Shown here piece after piece: positions 1 to 8,422 of a stretch of 64,000 nt of DNA. Every line of letters starts with the position of its first letter. Position 1 is the first letter of the stretch. Under the pieces are notes generated by a model. It was not told where the DNA came from and searched no databases. It was given only the letters and a program-made list of their open reading frames with translations. Location: positions 3,524,501-3,588,500 of the forward strand of contig NZ_CP058214.1 of assembly GCF_015482775.1 (NCBI RefSeq), in the 5' to 3' direction. Origin of the DNA: Kaustia mangrovi (GTDB lineage: Bacteria; Pseudomonadota; Alphaproteobacteria; Rhizobiales; Im1). The translations under genes were made by a program, and so were the position numbers.

Positions 1-943
1 AGGTGAAGAACACCGCCGGCAGGCCCTGATGGAGCCCGATGACATTGCCGTGGAGCCGGAAGCCGACCATGACGTCGGCATTCTTGCCGACATCCGCGGC
101 CCACTCGTCGACATCGAGGAAGGCCAGCATGCGATTGGCGATCAGGTCCTCGGCCTCCTTGTGTCCGGCCAGGTTGAAGCGCGCGAGGATCGCATCGACA
201 TGGCGCTTCTTCTCCTCGTCGGCGGAGAAGATCGACAGGGTCTCCTCGCGCTCGCCCTGCGAGTAGAGTCGGCTCGAGGGGCGCTTGGCGACCGCGTCGA
301 TCAGCGCGCGCTGCATGCGGTTCGTCTTGGTGGCGTTGGTGGCGTATTCCGCGGAGAGATACTTGTTGAGCGTGAGGCCGATGCGGGCCGTGGCCGGGTC
401 GATCTCCTTGATCGCGATCGAGGGGCGCAAGGCGCGGTAGAAGCTCGGGCAGCCGATGACGCGGACATTCTTGATGCCGAGATCGTTGAAGACCTCCGCG
501 CTGTAGAAGCCGCGCACACCGATCGTTTCGCACTTGTCGGCGATGATCTTCCAGGCCTCCACCGTGCCCTTGGGCAGGTTGAGCTTCTTGTAGCGGTCGG
601 CCTGTGCGCCGATGCCGATGGGCACGATGGGGCCCTTGAGCTCCTTCAGGAGCGGGACGACATGGGCGAGGTCGACCGTCTCGGTCAGGTAGTTCGACCC
701 GCGGATCACCGTCGCATCGTAGGGCTCCTTGGGCCAGAGCTTGCGGTCGCCGGCATGGGAGAACTGCAGGTTGCGCACCTCGTCATAGGCGAGCGCCTTG
801 AGGATGGCGTCGTAGACGAGGACGTCGCCCGTATTGATGCCGTTGCGCGCGAAGGCGGCCAGCGGATCGTCGAACTTCAGATAGGCCGACTTGTTGCCCG
901 CCTTGACCGCTGCGCCACCGTTCAGGACGAAGAGTCTCTTCAT
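1..943 (-). CDS. Polysaccharide pyruvyl transferase family protein (3' end beyond window)
   Basis: About 314 codons are visible, from ATG at 943 to the window edge; no stop is reached. The protein begins MKRLFVLNGG and carries features of the polysaccharide pyruvyl transferase family (PF04230): RGSNYLTE, PIGIGAQ, a GVRGFYS...LGIKNVRVIGCPSFY stretch, and near the cut end MVGFRLHGN. Known members move pyruvate from PEP onto sugars of surface polysaccharides in the cytoplasm; some homologues only share the fold. The start codon overlaps the stop of the upstream glycosyltransferase gene (ATGA), so the two are probably translationally coupled. The family call is good; the acceptor sugar and the actual activity cannot be read from sequence. 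Confidence 0.8.
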   Translation of the reverse strand, partial: MKRLFVLNGGAAVKAGNKSAYLKFDDPLAAFARNGINTGDVLVYDAILKALAYDEVRNLQFSHAGDRKLWPKEPYDATVIRGSNYLTETVDLAHVVPLLKELKGPIVPIGIGAQADRYKKLNLPKGTVEAWKIIADKCETIGVRGFYSAEVFNDLGIKNVRVIGCPSFYRALRPSIAIKEIDPATARIGLTLNKYLSAEYATNATKTNRMQRALIDAVAKRPSSRLYSQGEREETLSIFSADEEKKRHVDAILARFNLAGHKEAEDLIANRMLAFLDVDEWAADVGKNADVMVGFRLHGNVIGLHQGLPAVFFT

Positions 944-3789
944 GAACCTAGGTATCCCCTCAACTCTCTCTGAGCCACAGGTGGCCGGTCGCCAACGAGC
1001 TGCAGCGCATCGGACCTTGCCTGCTCGCTGCGGCCGCTCTGTTCGGCGGCCGGCATCCCTTCCTCCCTCGAGGTTGCATCCTCTTGGGGCCTTGTTGTCG
1101 CCGAAGGCCGCGCGAAGCGGTTCGGGAACCACGTCTCGAGCTGTTTGGTGAGCGGCTCCACGCTGCGCGCCCAGTTGGCGATGGCGCCACGCTCGGCCGC
1201 CATGGCCGACAGGCGGCGAAGCCGGTCCGGATCCTCCGCCAGCGTCGCCAGTGCGGAGACCAGCATGCTCGTGACCGTCCCGTCGTCGGCATCGGGAATG
1301 AGCACGCCGTCGACACCGTTTTTGATAAGCTCGTCCACGGCTCCCACGGCGGTGGCGACGGGCACGCATCCAAGCCTCTGGGCTTCGATGATGGTGAGCG
1401 GCGCGCCTTCCCAGCGCGACGGCAGGACCACCACATCGGCCCAGGCGAAGGCCTCGCTGAGATGGCGGCTGGCATAGACCGGCGGTTCGACCGTTATGCC
1501 GAGTTCCTCGAACCGCGTCTTCCACGAGCCGCCCGCACCGGTATCGATGACGTCGCTTCCCACGATGCGCCAGTCGATGTGCGCCGAACGGCGCTGCAGC
1601 GTGCGGGCTGCCGCATAGAGCCGCTCGATGCCCTTCTGCGGGTCGAGGCGGCCGAGGAACAGCACGTTGAGCCGGTCGTTCCCGCGGTCGCGGCGCGCGG
1701 TGAGGAGCGCGTCGCGCTCCCCGGCCGATATCCGGTAGCTCGGCGCGTTGCGGATATGGTGGAGCTTCGCCGCGGGCACGCCCATGGCATGGAGCCATTC
1801 GGCCATGTCGCGCGAACAGGTGAGGATCGCGTCGTAGATGTGCTCGAAGGCGAGCGACAGGTAGGGATGGCCCGCGGGCCGGCCGAACCCCGATTTGTCG
1901 AGCACATGGATGTAGTTGACGATCTTCACGCCGCGCCGCCGCAGGTCGCCCAGGACGGCATTGGCGGGGGCGACGTGATTGTTGACGACCACGTCGAGCC
2001 CGGAGAGGAAGCCCATGATCTCCTCCGCGCGCGCCATCTCGTCATGGCCCATGAGCAGCTCGTGGCCCGAAAAGGCGTTGGGCCCGCCCCACAGCGGATA
2101 GTCGTCGGCAAGGAAGTTGATCGATTTGAACACCCCCTCATTGTCGGGGATGCGCGCATAGCTCGACTTGCACAGGATGAAGAGATGCGGTTCGCAGCCG
2201 GCCTCCTTGAGCGCGCGCGCCACCGCATAGGCGACTTTCTCCACGCCGCCGAAGGAGGCGATGGGCAGGAGGAAGCCGACCTTCACCGGCCCCTCGCCGT
2301 CCGACAGGCGCGGCATGATCGGTGCGGCCCCCACCGCGTGGCGCAGGATCTTGTAGTACTGCGTCCGGTTGGGGAGATAGGCGGACCGCCAGATCCAGCG
2401 CGGGCATTCGGTGCGGCGATAGCCGGAATCGCGCATCGCGCCGAGCGTGGCGAGAAGTCCGTTGGTGGCCGACAGGATGGCGCCCTGCGTGTCGCGCGCG
2501 GAGAATGGACCGGAAATCACGATCTCCGCCACATTCGGCGCGGGCGTCGGGCTGCGCAGCGTGCGCACCCAGTCGTCGGAGGTGTCGTCGACGCAGGCGG
2601 TGAGGATGTCCACCGAGCACATCCAGGCGAAGGGTTTCGCCGACAGGGCCTGTCCCTCGCCGGCCTCGCGCACCGCGATGCCGATCTCCGACTTGTTCGT
2701 CTCGAAGCGGATGGCGACGAAATTGTGCTTCTCGCACAGCCGCTCGCCGAGCCAGAGAATGTTGTGGATGAGGCCGGACTGGGCGAGCGCGTCGCGATGG
2801 GCCGGCGTTATCCAGAGCAGGAACGGCGGAATGCCGAAGGTTTCCGGCTCCGTGCGAGCCGCCCAGAACTGCCGCACGAACTCCTCCAGCCCGCAGGAGC
2901 GATGCTCCGCCTCCGGATCGGTGAAGAAGTCCACCATGTAGCTGCCGATGGAGATGCCCGCATAGCGCGGCGCCTCCTCGTGCTCCAGCGCGAGCATCGT
3001 CTCCGGGGCGAACAGGCGCTTATGCTTGTCGCGGATATAGCTCAGGATGCCTTCGCGCATGCGGTTGGAATCCCGCAGCATGCTCTCCGCGCGCTGGCGG
3101 TATTCGAAGCCGAAGAAGGGGTGGTTGGAGCCCACGAACCCGTTGTCGATGGCCTGCAGCCAGAAGTCCCAGTCCTCGAAGCCCGATTTCATGGTCTCGT
3201 CGAAGCGGATTCCCGCATCGAGCAGGCGGCGCGAGACGAGGCTTCCAGCCTCGCAGATATTGTCGAAGGTGAGGTGGAGAAGGCGAGAATATTCGGTCGT
3301 GTAGTTGCCGTTCCACTCGATGCCGAACTTGTCGATATTCGGGTAGACCCAGTCGATCCGGTCGTCCTCGGCCATGAACCGGAAGATCTCCCGGATCGCC
3401 GTCGGGGTGATCCGGTTGTCGGCGTCGAGGAAATAGACCGCCTCTACCTCGGGGAAGGTGCGCAGGGCGAACTCGATGCCGTAATTGCGCGCCGAACTCA
3501 AGCCGCCATTCTGCTTGCGCAGGTAGAAGACATGCGGTTCCGACAGCGCATAAAGCTGGCCGACATGCGCGGTTTCCGGATAGGGGCAGCCATCGTCGAC
3601 GATGACGACGGCGATGTCGAAGGGGGCATCCTGCGCAAGGGCTGAATCGATCGCCTCGGTGAGCAGGACCGAATGCTTGTAGGCCGGAATCAGGATGGCG
3701 ACGGTGGGCGAGAGCGTCGCCGGGCTCGCCTCGCCGTCGGAGAGCTCCACGGGCAGGTCGGTATTCAGCGCATGGCCTCGGTCCAGCAT
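940..3789 (-). CDS. Bifunctional glycosyltransferase: N-terminal GT2 plus C-terminal GT4 domain
   Basis: 949 aa starting at ATG 3789 (MLDRGHALNT); an in-frame upstream extension exists but overlaps the preceding gene. Residues about 28-270 form a family 2 (GT-A) glycosyltransferase: TVAILIPAYKHS at the start, an acidic FLDADNR near 120 and GFEDWDFW near 203. Residues about 500-870 form a GT4 (GT-B) enzyme: a VGFLLPIASFGGVEKV start, NVLFLGRLDPQKG near 706 and WEGAPLTIIEAQ near 791, the usual nucleotide-sugar binding E-x7-E region. A charged tail of about 60 residues follows. Two catalytic domains on one chain suggest successive sugar additions to a surface glycan. The gene lies 5 bp after the unknown gene and overlaps the pyruvyl transferase gene by 4 bp. 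Sugar specificity is unknown. Confidence 0.88.
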   Translation of the reverse strand: MLDRGHALNTDLPVELSDGEASPATLSPTVAILIPAYKHSVLLTEAIDSALAQDAPFDIAVVIVDDGCPYPETAHVGQLYALSEPHVFYLRKQNGGLSSARNYGIEFALRTFPEVEAVYFLDADNRITPTAIREIFRFMAEDDRIDWVYPNIDKFGIEWNGNYTTEYSRLLHLTFDNICEAGSLVSRRLLDAGIRFDETMKSGFEDWDFWLQAIDNGFVGSNHPFFGFEYRQRAESMLRDSNRMREGILSYIRDKHKRLFAPETMLALEHEEAPRYAGISIGSYMVDFFTDPEAEHRSCGLEEFVRQFWAARTEPETFGIPPFLLWITPAHRDALAQSGLIHNILWLGERLCEKHNFVAIRFETNKSEIGIAVREAGEGQALSAKPFAWMCSVDILTACVDDTSDDWVRTLRSPTPAPNVAEIVISGPFSARDTQGAILSATNGLLATLGAMRDSGYRRTECPRWIWRSAYLPNRTQYYKILRHAVGAAPIMPRLSDGEGPVKVGFLLPIASFGGVEKVAYAVARALKEAGCEPHLFILCKSSYARIPDNEGVFKSINFLADDYPLWGGPNAFSGHELLMGHDEMARAEEIMGFLSGLDVVVNNHVAPANAVLGDLRRRGVKIVNYIHVLDKSGFGRPAGHPYLSLAFEHIYDAILTCSRDMAEWLHAMGVPAAKLHHIRNAPSYRISAGERDALLTARRDRGNDRLNVLFLGRLDPQKGIERLYAAARTLQRRSAHIDWRIVGSDVIDTGAGGSWKTRFEELGITVEPPVYASRHLSEAFAWADVVVLPSRWEGAPLTIIEAQRLGCVPVATAVGAVDELIKNGVDGVLIPDADDGTVTSMLVSALATLAEDPDRLRRLSAMAAERGAIANWARSVEPLTKQLETWFPNRFARPSATTRPQEDATSREEGMPAAEQSGRSEQARSDALQLVGDRPPVAQRELRGYLGS

Positions 3790-3794
3790 GGCGC

Positions 3795-5321
3795 TCACCC
3801 GCTTACCAGGGCCGACAGGTCGCGGAACTTCGCCCAGGCATAGTTGTTGTTGCCCTCCTCGCTCATCCGGGTGGCGAGATAGATGTTCTGCCAAGCGTCG
3901 ACCTGTTCGGCGACGAAGGCGTTGACCGGGGTCACGTCGCCCGGCGTGACGTGGACCCAGCCCGACATGGCCTCGCCGATGCCGGGCTCGCGCGCCTCGT
4001 CCAGCAGCTCCCTGGCCGCGCCGAGGTCGCTGGCGATGGCGATGGCGAAATCGACATCCATCGCGTTGTCGTTGTCGATGCATGCGCTTGCGGTCAGGCG
4101 CATGAGCTGCGGCGGGCAGGCGGCCGGAAGCTGCCCGATCGTCATGCCTGTCGCGGGCGGGTGGCAGCCGACCGCGCGCTCGTCGGGCAGGGGCATGATG
4201 GCGGGGAAGTCGAAATCGACCTCATCGCTGTTGGAATGGGTCGCGAGCTCCAGGATGCCCTGCGTGACGGGCATCTCGCGGAAGCTCTCCTCCTCGCCGT
4301 GATGCGACTGGGCGGGCAGGTAGTTCGCCCAGGAGGGCAGCACGACGCCGGGCAGCCCGCACCAGACCTGCATGGCGATGCTGTTCTTAAGCAGCGGAGC
4401 CCGGCTGGCCTTGCTGCGGACCTGGAACATCTCCAGCGGCTGGAGCCCGCCGAGCGAGAGCAGGGGCGGCTCGTCCTCGCCGCCATTGATATGGAGCCTG
4501 AGTTCCAGGGTCCGCCGGCGCCCGGCCAGTGTGCGCGAGAGCCCGAGCACGTTCCAGCCGGCCACGAGGTCTGAGACCGGTACGGCCCAGCCATCGACGA
4601 CCTTCATGTCCTCCAGCGTGACGAGCTGGGCGTAGAGCACCGCGTCGCGCCCGCGCGGCGCCTGCTCGAAATGAATGCCGATGGCGCTGACGCCGGAGCT
4701 TGCGACCGGCAGGATCTGGCTGATGCCGTCGGTGGAGGCGTCGGACAGGACGTTCGGCCGGGACGGGTCGCCAACGGGTTCGTTGGAGAAGGCGAGCTCG
4801 AAGGGCTGGAGTCCGTGGCGCCCGACAAAGGCCTCGACCGCCGCGAACCGGCTCTGGAGGTCGTCATTGAGCCGGCGGAGCGCGTGAAGCTCGCGATTGG
4901 CCATGACGGTGCGGCGCGCCGTGGCGCTGAGCGCGCTTGCGGTGCGTCTGACGAGCAGGGCGGCGACGTCGAACTCCTTGCCTCGATCCCATTCCATGAC
5001 CGGGGGCCGGTGCTGGGACCCGCGCGCCTGGAGCCATTCGACGAGGTCGTGCACGCCATGCGCCCGAGACTGGTCGGCGAGGACGGCCAGCGGGCACAAC
5101 GGCGCCTCGCGCGCCTCGAACCGGCCACCATGCTCGTCGATGAAGGAGGCGACGCCGTCGTCGGCGCTTTCGAACCAGAAGACCCGCACCGCTTTCAGGA
5201 GAGTGGAGGGTAGTTCCGACCGGTCGACGCCGATGGCGAACAGGACCGGATCCTTCAATAGGGCAATCTCGCCTGGAAGCTCGCTGCGCACCGAAAGGTC
5301 GCGCGTGGCCAATGCTGTCAT
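3795..5321 (-). CDS. Conserved protein of unknown function in a glycan operon
   Basis: 508 aa from ATG 5321, preceded by a GGGGGAC Shine-Dalgarno-like stretch. I do not recognise a catalytic motif. There is no signal peptide or membrane segment. Residues about 130-170 are rich in Arg, Leu and Asp (RRLNDDLQSRF) and may form a short coiled coil. The rest looks like alternating beta-rich segments (LHINGGEDEPP, DFDFPAIMPL). It may belong to the DUF6212 group seen next to glycosyltransferases, but that is memory, not a search. It is the first gene of the operon, with the GT2-GT4 enzyme 5 bp downstream, so a role in glycan assembly or in organising the transferases is a guess from context only. Confidence 0.75.
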   Translation of the reverse strand: MTALATRDLSVRSELPGEIALLKDPVLFAIGVDRSELPSTLLKAVRVFWFESADDGVASFIDEHGGRFEAREAPLCPLAVLADQSRAHGVHDLVEWLQARGSQHRPPVMEWDRGKEFDVAALLVRRTASALSATARRTVMANRELHALRRLNDDLQSRFAAVEAFVGRHGLQPFELAFSNEPVGDPSRPNVLSDASTDGISQILPVASSGVSAIGIHFEQAPRGRDAVLYAQLVTLEDMKVVDGWAVPVSDLVAGWNVLGLSRTLAGRRRTLELRLHINGGEDEPPLLSLGGLQPLEMFQVRSKASRAPLLKNSIAMQVWCGLPGVVLPSWANYLPAQSHHGEEESFREMPVTQGILELATHSNSDEVDFDFPAIMPLPDERAVGCHPPATGMTIGQLPAACPPQLMRLTASACIDNDNAMDVDFAIAIASDLGAARELLDEAREPGIGEAMSGWVHVTPGDVTPVNAFVAEQVDAWQNIYLATRMSEEGNNNYAWAKFRDLSALVSG

Positions 5322-5768
5322 CTAAGTCCCCCGTCGCGGTGCTCGCCGGCCTGGATGAGTTGACGGTATATCCCGCTCATACCAGTAGAATGTGTCACGA
5401 AAGCGGAAATATTGAGAAGGCCGCATGAAGAGCGTTGCGAATTTAGTATCACACCGCCGGTTGTTCTTCCGCAATAATAAAAATATTCGCCAGTTTTCGA
5501 ACTAATAAACTTTGAATATCTGGGCAATTGAGGAGAATTAAAGGAGAAAAGCGCCGCATCGGGGCGGACGGCGCGCCGGGCGCAATGCCCTCTTGCCGAA
5601 CGGCCGATGCCGGCGCATCCTGATCGCATGACCGTTCTTCTGCCGATCTGGGGTGCGCAATGCCGCAGCCCCGGCACGCCCTATGGCAAGCCCATGGCCT
5701 GGTGGCCGCCGCCGCGCGCGGCGTGAACCGCCACTTCCCGCACGACCATTCAGGACCGGAGACATGCC
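5322..5768. other. Intergenic region with an AT-rich island
   Basis: 447 bp between the divergent glycan operon and the dioxygenase gene. Bases about 5435-5550 are strikingly AT-rich for this genome, with runs such as AATAATAAAAATATT. I see no convincing gene. A 32-codon reading frame at 5628-5726 is discussed among the rejected items. The island most likely holds the promoter region of the glycan operon. Confidence 0.6.
5445..5474 (-). promoter_or_regulatory. Possible sigma-70-type promoter for the glycan operon
   Basis: On the minus strand TTGCGG (5474-5469) is followed after 18 bp by GATACT (5450-5445), which has an upstream TGT resembling an extended -10. It lies at the edge of the AT-rich island, about 125 bp before the ATG at 5321. 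Both hexamers are imperfect, so this is a weak call. Confidence 0.3.
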
Positions 5769-6881
5769 ATGACGGCCACCGACCTCGCCGTCGGGCCCGG
5801 CGCGCTCGAATTGCGCTGGGCCGACGGAACCACATCGCACTACCCCTATATCTGGCTGCGCGACAACTGCCCGTCCGGGCTTCATCCCGACACGATGGAG
5901 CGCTTGCTGGATCTCATGTCCATCGATCCGGAGCCGAAGCCCCGCGCCGCCCGTCTGGAGGAGGGCGCGGCCGTCGTCGAGTGGGCGGGCGAGGGCCATG
6001 TGAGCCGCTTCCCGCTGGACTGGCTCCAGGGCCACCGGCCGGGCCGGCCGGTGGAGGATCCCGCCGACATCGCGCCGGAGCTCTGGCGGGGCGGGCTGGG
6101 CGCGGAGGGAATTCCGCGCCACCGGGCGGACGACATCCTCGCCGGCGACGGGGCGCTGCTCGCCTGGATGACCGATACGGCCCGGCTCGGCCTGTCGATC
6201 GTCGAGGGCGTGGCCGCGACGCCCGAGGCGACCGTCGCCCTTGCGGAACGGATCGGCTTCCTGCGCCGGACCAATTTCGGCACGACCTTCGAGGTCGTGA
6301 ACCGTCCCGATCCGAACAATCTCGCCTATACGGCAGAGCACCTGCCGCTGCATACCGACCTGCCGAACCAGGAGGTGCCGCCCGGCTACCAGTTCCTTCA
6401 CTGCATCGCCAACGAGGCGGAGGGCGGCGGTTCGATCTTCGCCGACGGCTTCGCCATCGCGGAAGATCTGCGCGTGGAGGATCCCGACGCCTTCGCCCTC
6501 CTGAGCAGCGTGCCGATCCCGTTCCGTTTCCACGATGCCGAGACGGATATCCGCGTGCGCCGTCCCGTCGTCACGCTCGACGACGGTGGCCGCCTCGCCG
6601 AGATCCGCTACAACGCCCATATCGCGGCGGCCTTCGACATGCCGGCCGATATCATGGCCGGCTATTACCGGGCCTACCGCGCCTATATGGAGCGTACGCG
6701 CCGGCAGGACTATGTCGTGTCGCTGAAGCTCAATGCGGGCGAGATGGTCGTGTTCGACAACCGCCGCATCCTCCATGGCCGCGAGCGGTTCGACCCGAAT
6801 ACCGGCTACCGCCACCTCCATGGCTGCTATGTCGACCGCGGCGAGTTTGCAAGCCGCCTTCGCGTGCTGGCGCGGGCGTGA
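5769..6881 (+). CDS. Gamma-butyrobetaine dioxygenase-like Fe(II)/2-oxoglutarate oxygenase
   Basis: 370 aa, TauD/TfdA superfamily with the N-terminal GBBH-like domain (DUF971) at about 10-90 (WLRDNC) and the oxygenase fold at about 125-365. The iron ligands are visible as H195-x-D197 (LHTD) and H336 (RILHGR); R348 or R357 near the C-terminus probably binds 2-oxoglutarate. The family hydroxylates trimethylated amines such as gamma-butyrobetaine (carnitine synthesis) or trimethyllysine. The N-terminal domain normally binds zinc through several cysteines, but here only C34 is present with H39 nearby (NCPSGLH), so the zinc site is probably absent. The gene is monocistronic and convergent with the M81 gene 14 bp away. 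Substrate is unproven. Confidence 0.85.
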   Translation: MTATDLAVGPGALELRWADGTTSHYPYIWLRDNCPSGLHPDTMERLLDLMSIDPEPKPRAARLEEGAAVVEWAGEGHVSRFPLDWLQGHRPGRPVEDPADIAPELWRGGLGAEGIPRHRADDILAGDGALLAWMTDTARLGLSIVEGVAATPEATVALAERIGFLRRTNFGTTFEVVNRPDPNNLAYTAEHLPLHTDLPNQEVPPGYQFLHCIANEAEGGGSIFADGFAIAEDLRVEDPDAFALLSSVPIPFRFHDAETDIRVRRPVVTLDDGGRLAEIRYNAHIAAAFDMPADIMAGYYRAYRAYMERTRRQDYVVSLKLNAGEMVVFDNRRILHGRERFDPNTGYRHLHGCYVDRGEFASRLRVLARA

Positions 6882-6895
6882 GCGGGGCGTGGCTG

Positions 6896-8422
6896 TCAGG
6901 CGGTCTGCGCCTCGGCGAATTGCGGGCCGCAGGGGCCGAGGCGGACGCCCGGGCGCAGATGCCTGTAGGGGATGCTCGCAATGGCGCAGGGATTGGCGCC
7001 GGGCGCTTCGGCGAAGAGCACGGTCTCCGCGATGGGCTCGTAGTCGGCAAGGAAGTGGATCGCGCTCTTCACCGCGACGATCCGCTGGGCGGTCGGCTCG
7101 ACGCCGAGTGCGCGGAACATGGCCTGGTCGGCGTTCTGGGCGCGTGTCGAGGCGACGATCACCCGCACGAGCCCGCCGCCATGGGTGTCGATCCTGAGGC
7201 AGGCCATGGGGCCGAGATGCGCGGTCGCCCCGCCATAGAACGGGCCGGTGAAGAGGAACTGGCCATCGGACAGCGCCTCGACCGTCGCGGTGGCGGTGAC
7301 GGGCGGGCCGCCGACGTCCGGGAAGCGGCCGCCGATCCGGGCTTCGATCGTCGCGTCGAGCCCCGCCGCGTGGGCTGCGGCCGCGCAATCGGGGTCCCAG
7401 AGCACGCCGATGGCGGCGTCTCGGGCCCCGTTGTCGAGGAGCGCCCGGAGCAGCCCCGTTGTCTCGCCGGTCGCGCCAGCGCCCGGATTGTCCTGCGGGT
7501 CGGCGATCACGACCGGGCGCTCGGCGCCGGCTGAGATCTCCATCGCGCGGCGCACCGCCTCGCCGGCCGGCAGCAGCGGATTGGCGAGCTCTCCTTCCGC
7601 CTCTGTCACGGCCTTCGCCATGGCGTCGGCGGCCGCCGACGCGGCGCGCTCGTCCTCCCCATAGGCAAGGATGGAGGGGCCGCAATCGTGAATGTCGGCG
7701 GGCGGAAATCCGAAGGCGAAGTCCACGGAGACCGCGCCGTCGCGTTCCAGCCCGGGCAGCAGGCCGTAGAGCCGCGCTGCCGGCTCGCGCCGCGTCGATT
7801 GTGCGGTGATCGGCGCGATGAAATCGAGCTGCCGGAACGCCTTGGCGAAGGGGCGCCCGCGGGCGATAAGCGCGCCAAGGAGCCGGGCGGCGCGTGCGCC
7901 CGTCTCCGCCATGTCGACATGGGGATAGGTGCGGTAGATCGCCGTTATGGAGGCGAGTTCGGCGAATTGCGGCGTCAGATTGCCATGGAGATCGAGGCTC
8001 ACCGCGATCGGCAGGTCCGGGCCGACGGCGTCGCGGATGCGGCGCAGGAGCTCGCCCTCGCCGTCCTCGTAGCCGTCTGGAACCATCGCCCCGTGAAGGT
8101 CGAGATAGAGACCGTCGAGGGGGCCTGCGGCCACGACCGCGTCCACGATCTCGCCGGAGATGCGGTCGAAGGCGTCGCGCTCCACATAGCCGCCGGGTTC
8201 CGCGCCCGCCCACAGGACGGGCACGAGGTCGAAGTCGCCCGCCGCCGAGATGAAGCCGCCGATCGGGATATTGAGGCCGGAGAAGGTTTCCGGGACCGCG
8301 TCGCCCCGCGTGATGCCGGGCCAGGCGCCGCCGCGCTCGAAGTCGGAGTACCGGGTCGGAATCGGCGCGAAGGTGTTGGTCTCGTGCTGGAAACCGGCAA
8401 TGGCGATGCGGGGCTTGCTCAT
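6896..8422 (-). CDS. M81 family metallopeptidase (microcystinase C, MlrC-like)
   Basis: 508 aa from ATG 8422. The N-terminus RIAIAGFQHETNTF and the segments DLHGAM (109-114) and SLDLHGN (142-148) are hallmarks of the MlrC/DUF1485 family. D144, H146 and H168 match the zinc ligands expected for this family. The C-terminal half is the MlrC C-terminal domain (VIADPQDNPGAGATG). MlrC cleaves linearised microcystin and small peptides, but most homologues are of unknown substrate and occur beside peptide transporters, as here. Its start overlaps the stop of the upstream amidohydrolase by ATGA, so both hydrolases form one unit, divergent from a dipeptide ABC operon. It probably hydrolyses an amide or peptide-like compound in the cytoplasm. 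Confidence 0.88.
   Translation of the reverse strand: MSKPRIAIAGFQHETNTFAPIPTRYSDFERGGAWPGITRGDAVPETFSGLNIPIGGFISAAGDFDLVPVLWAGAEPGGYVERDAFDRISGEIVDAVVAAGPLDGLYLDLHGAMVPDGYEDGEGELLRRIRDAVGPDLPIAVSLDLHGNLTPQFAELASITAIYRTYPHVDMAETGARAARLLGALIARGRPFAKAFRQLDFIAPITAQSTRREPAARLYGLLPGLERDGAVSVDFAFGFPPADIHDCGPSILAYGEDERAASAAADAMAKAVTEAEGELANPLLPAGEAVRRAMEISAGAERPVVIADPQDNPGAGATGETTGLLRALLDNGARDAAIGVLWDPDCAAAAHAAGLDATIEARIGGRFPDVGGPPVTATATVEALSDGQFLFTGPFYGGATAHLGPMACLRIDTHGGGLVRVIVASTRAQNADQAMFRALGVEPTAQRIVAVKSAIHFLADYEPIAETVLFAEAPGANPCAIASIPYRHLRPGVRLGPCGPQFAEAQTA

Noticed and set aside
1084-3645. Long open frame of 853 codons on the plus strand antisense to the glycosyltransferase gene
   Set aside because: High-GC coding DNA opens antisense frames. 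The minus-strand protein has clear domain motifs; this one is rich in Arg, Gly and Ala with no recognisable domain.
5217-5226. CGACCGGTCG palindrome as a second TetR site
   Set aside because: It lies within the coding region of the unknown glycan-operon gene (another is inside the ClC gene at 41322-41331), and GC-rich DNA makes such chance hits likely.
5628-5726. 32-codon reading frame (MTVLLPIWGA...) before the dioxygenase gene
   Set aside because: No Shine-Dalgarno of note, no known family and a run of Pro and Trp typical of GC-rich noise. A leader peptide cannot be ruled out but is not supported.
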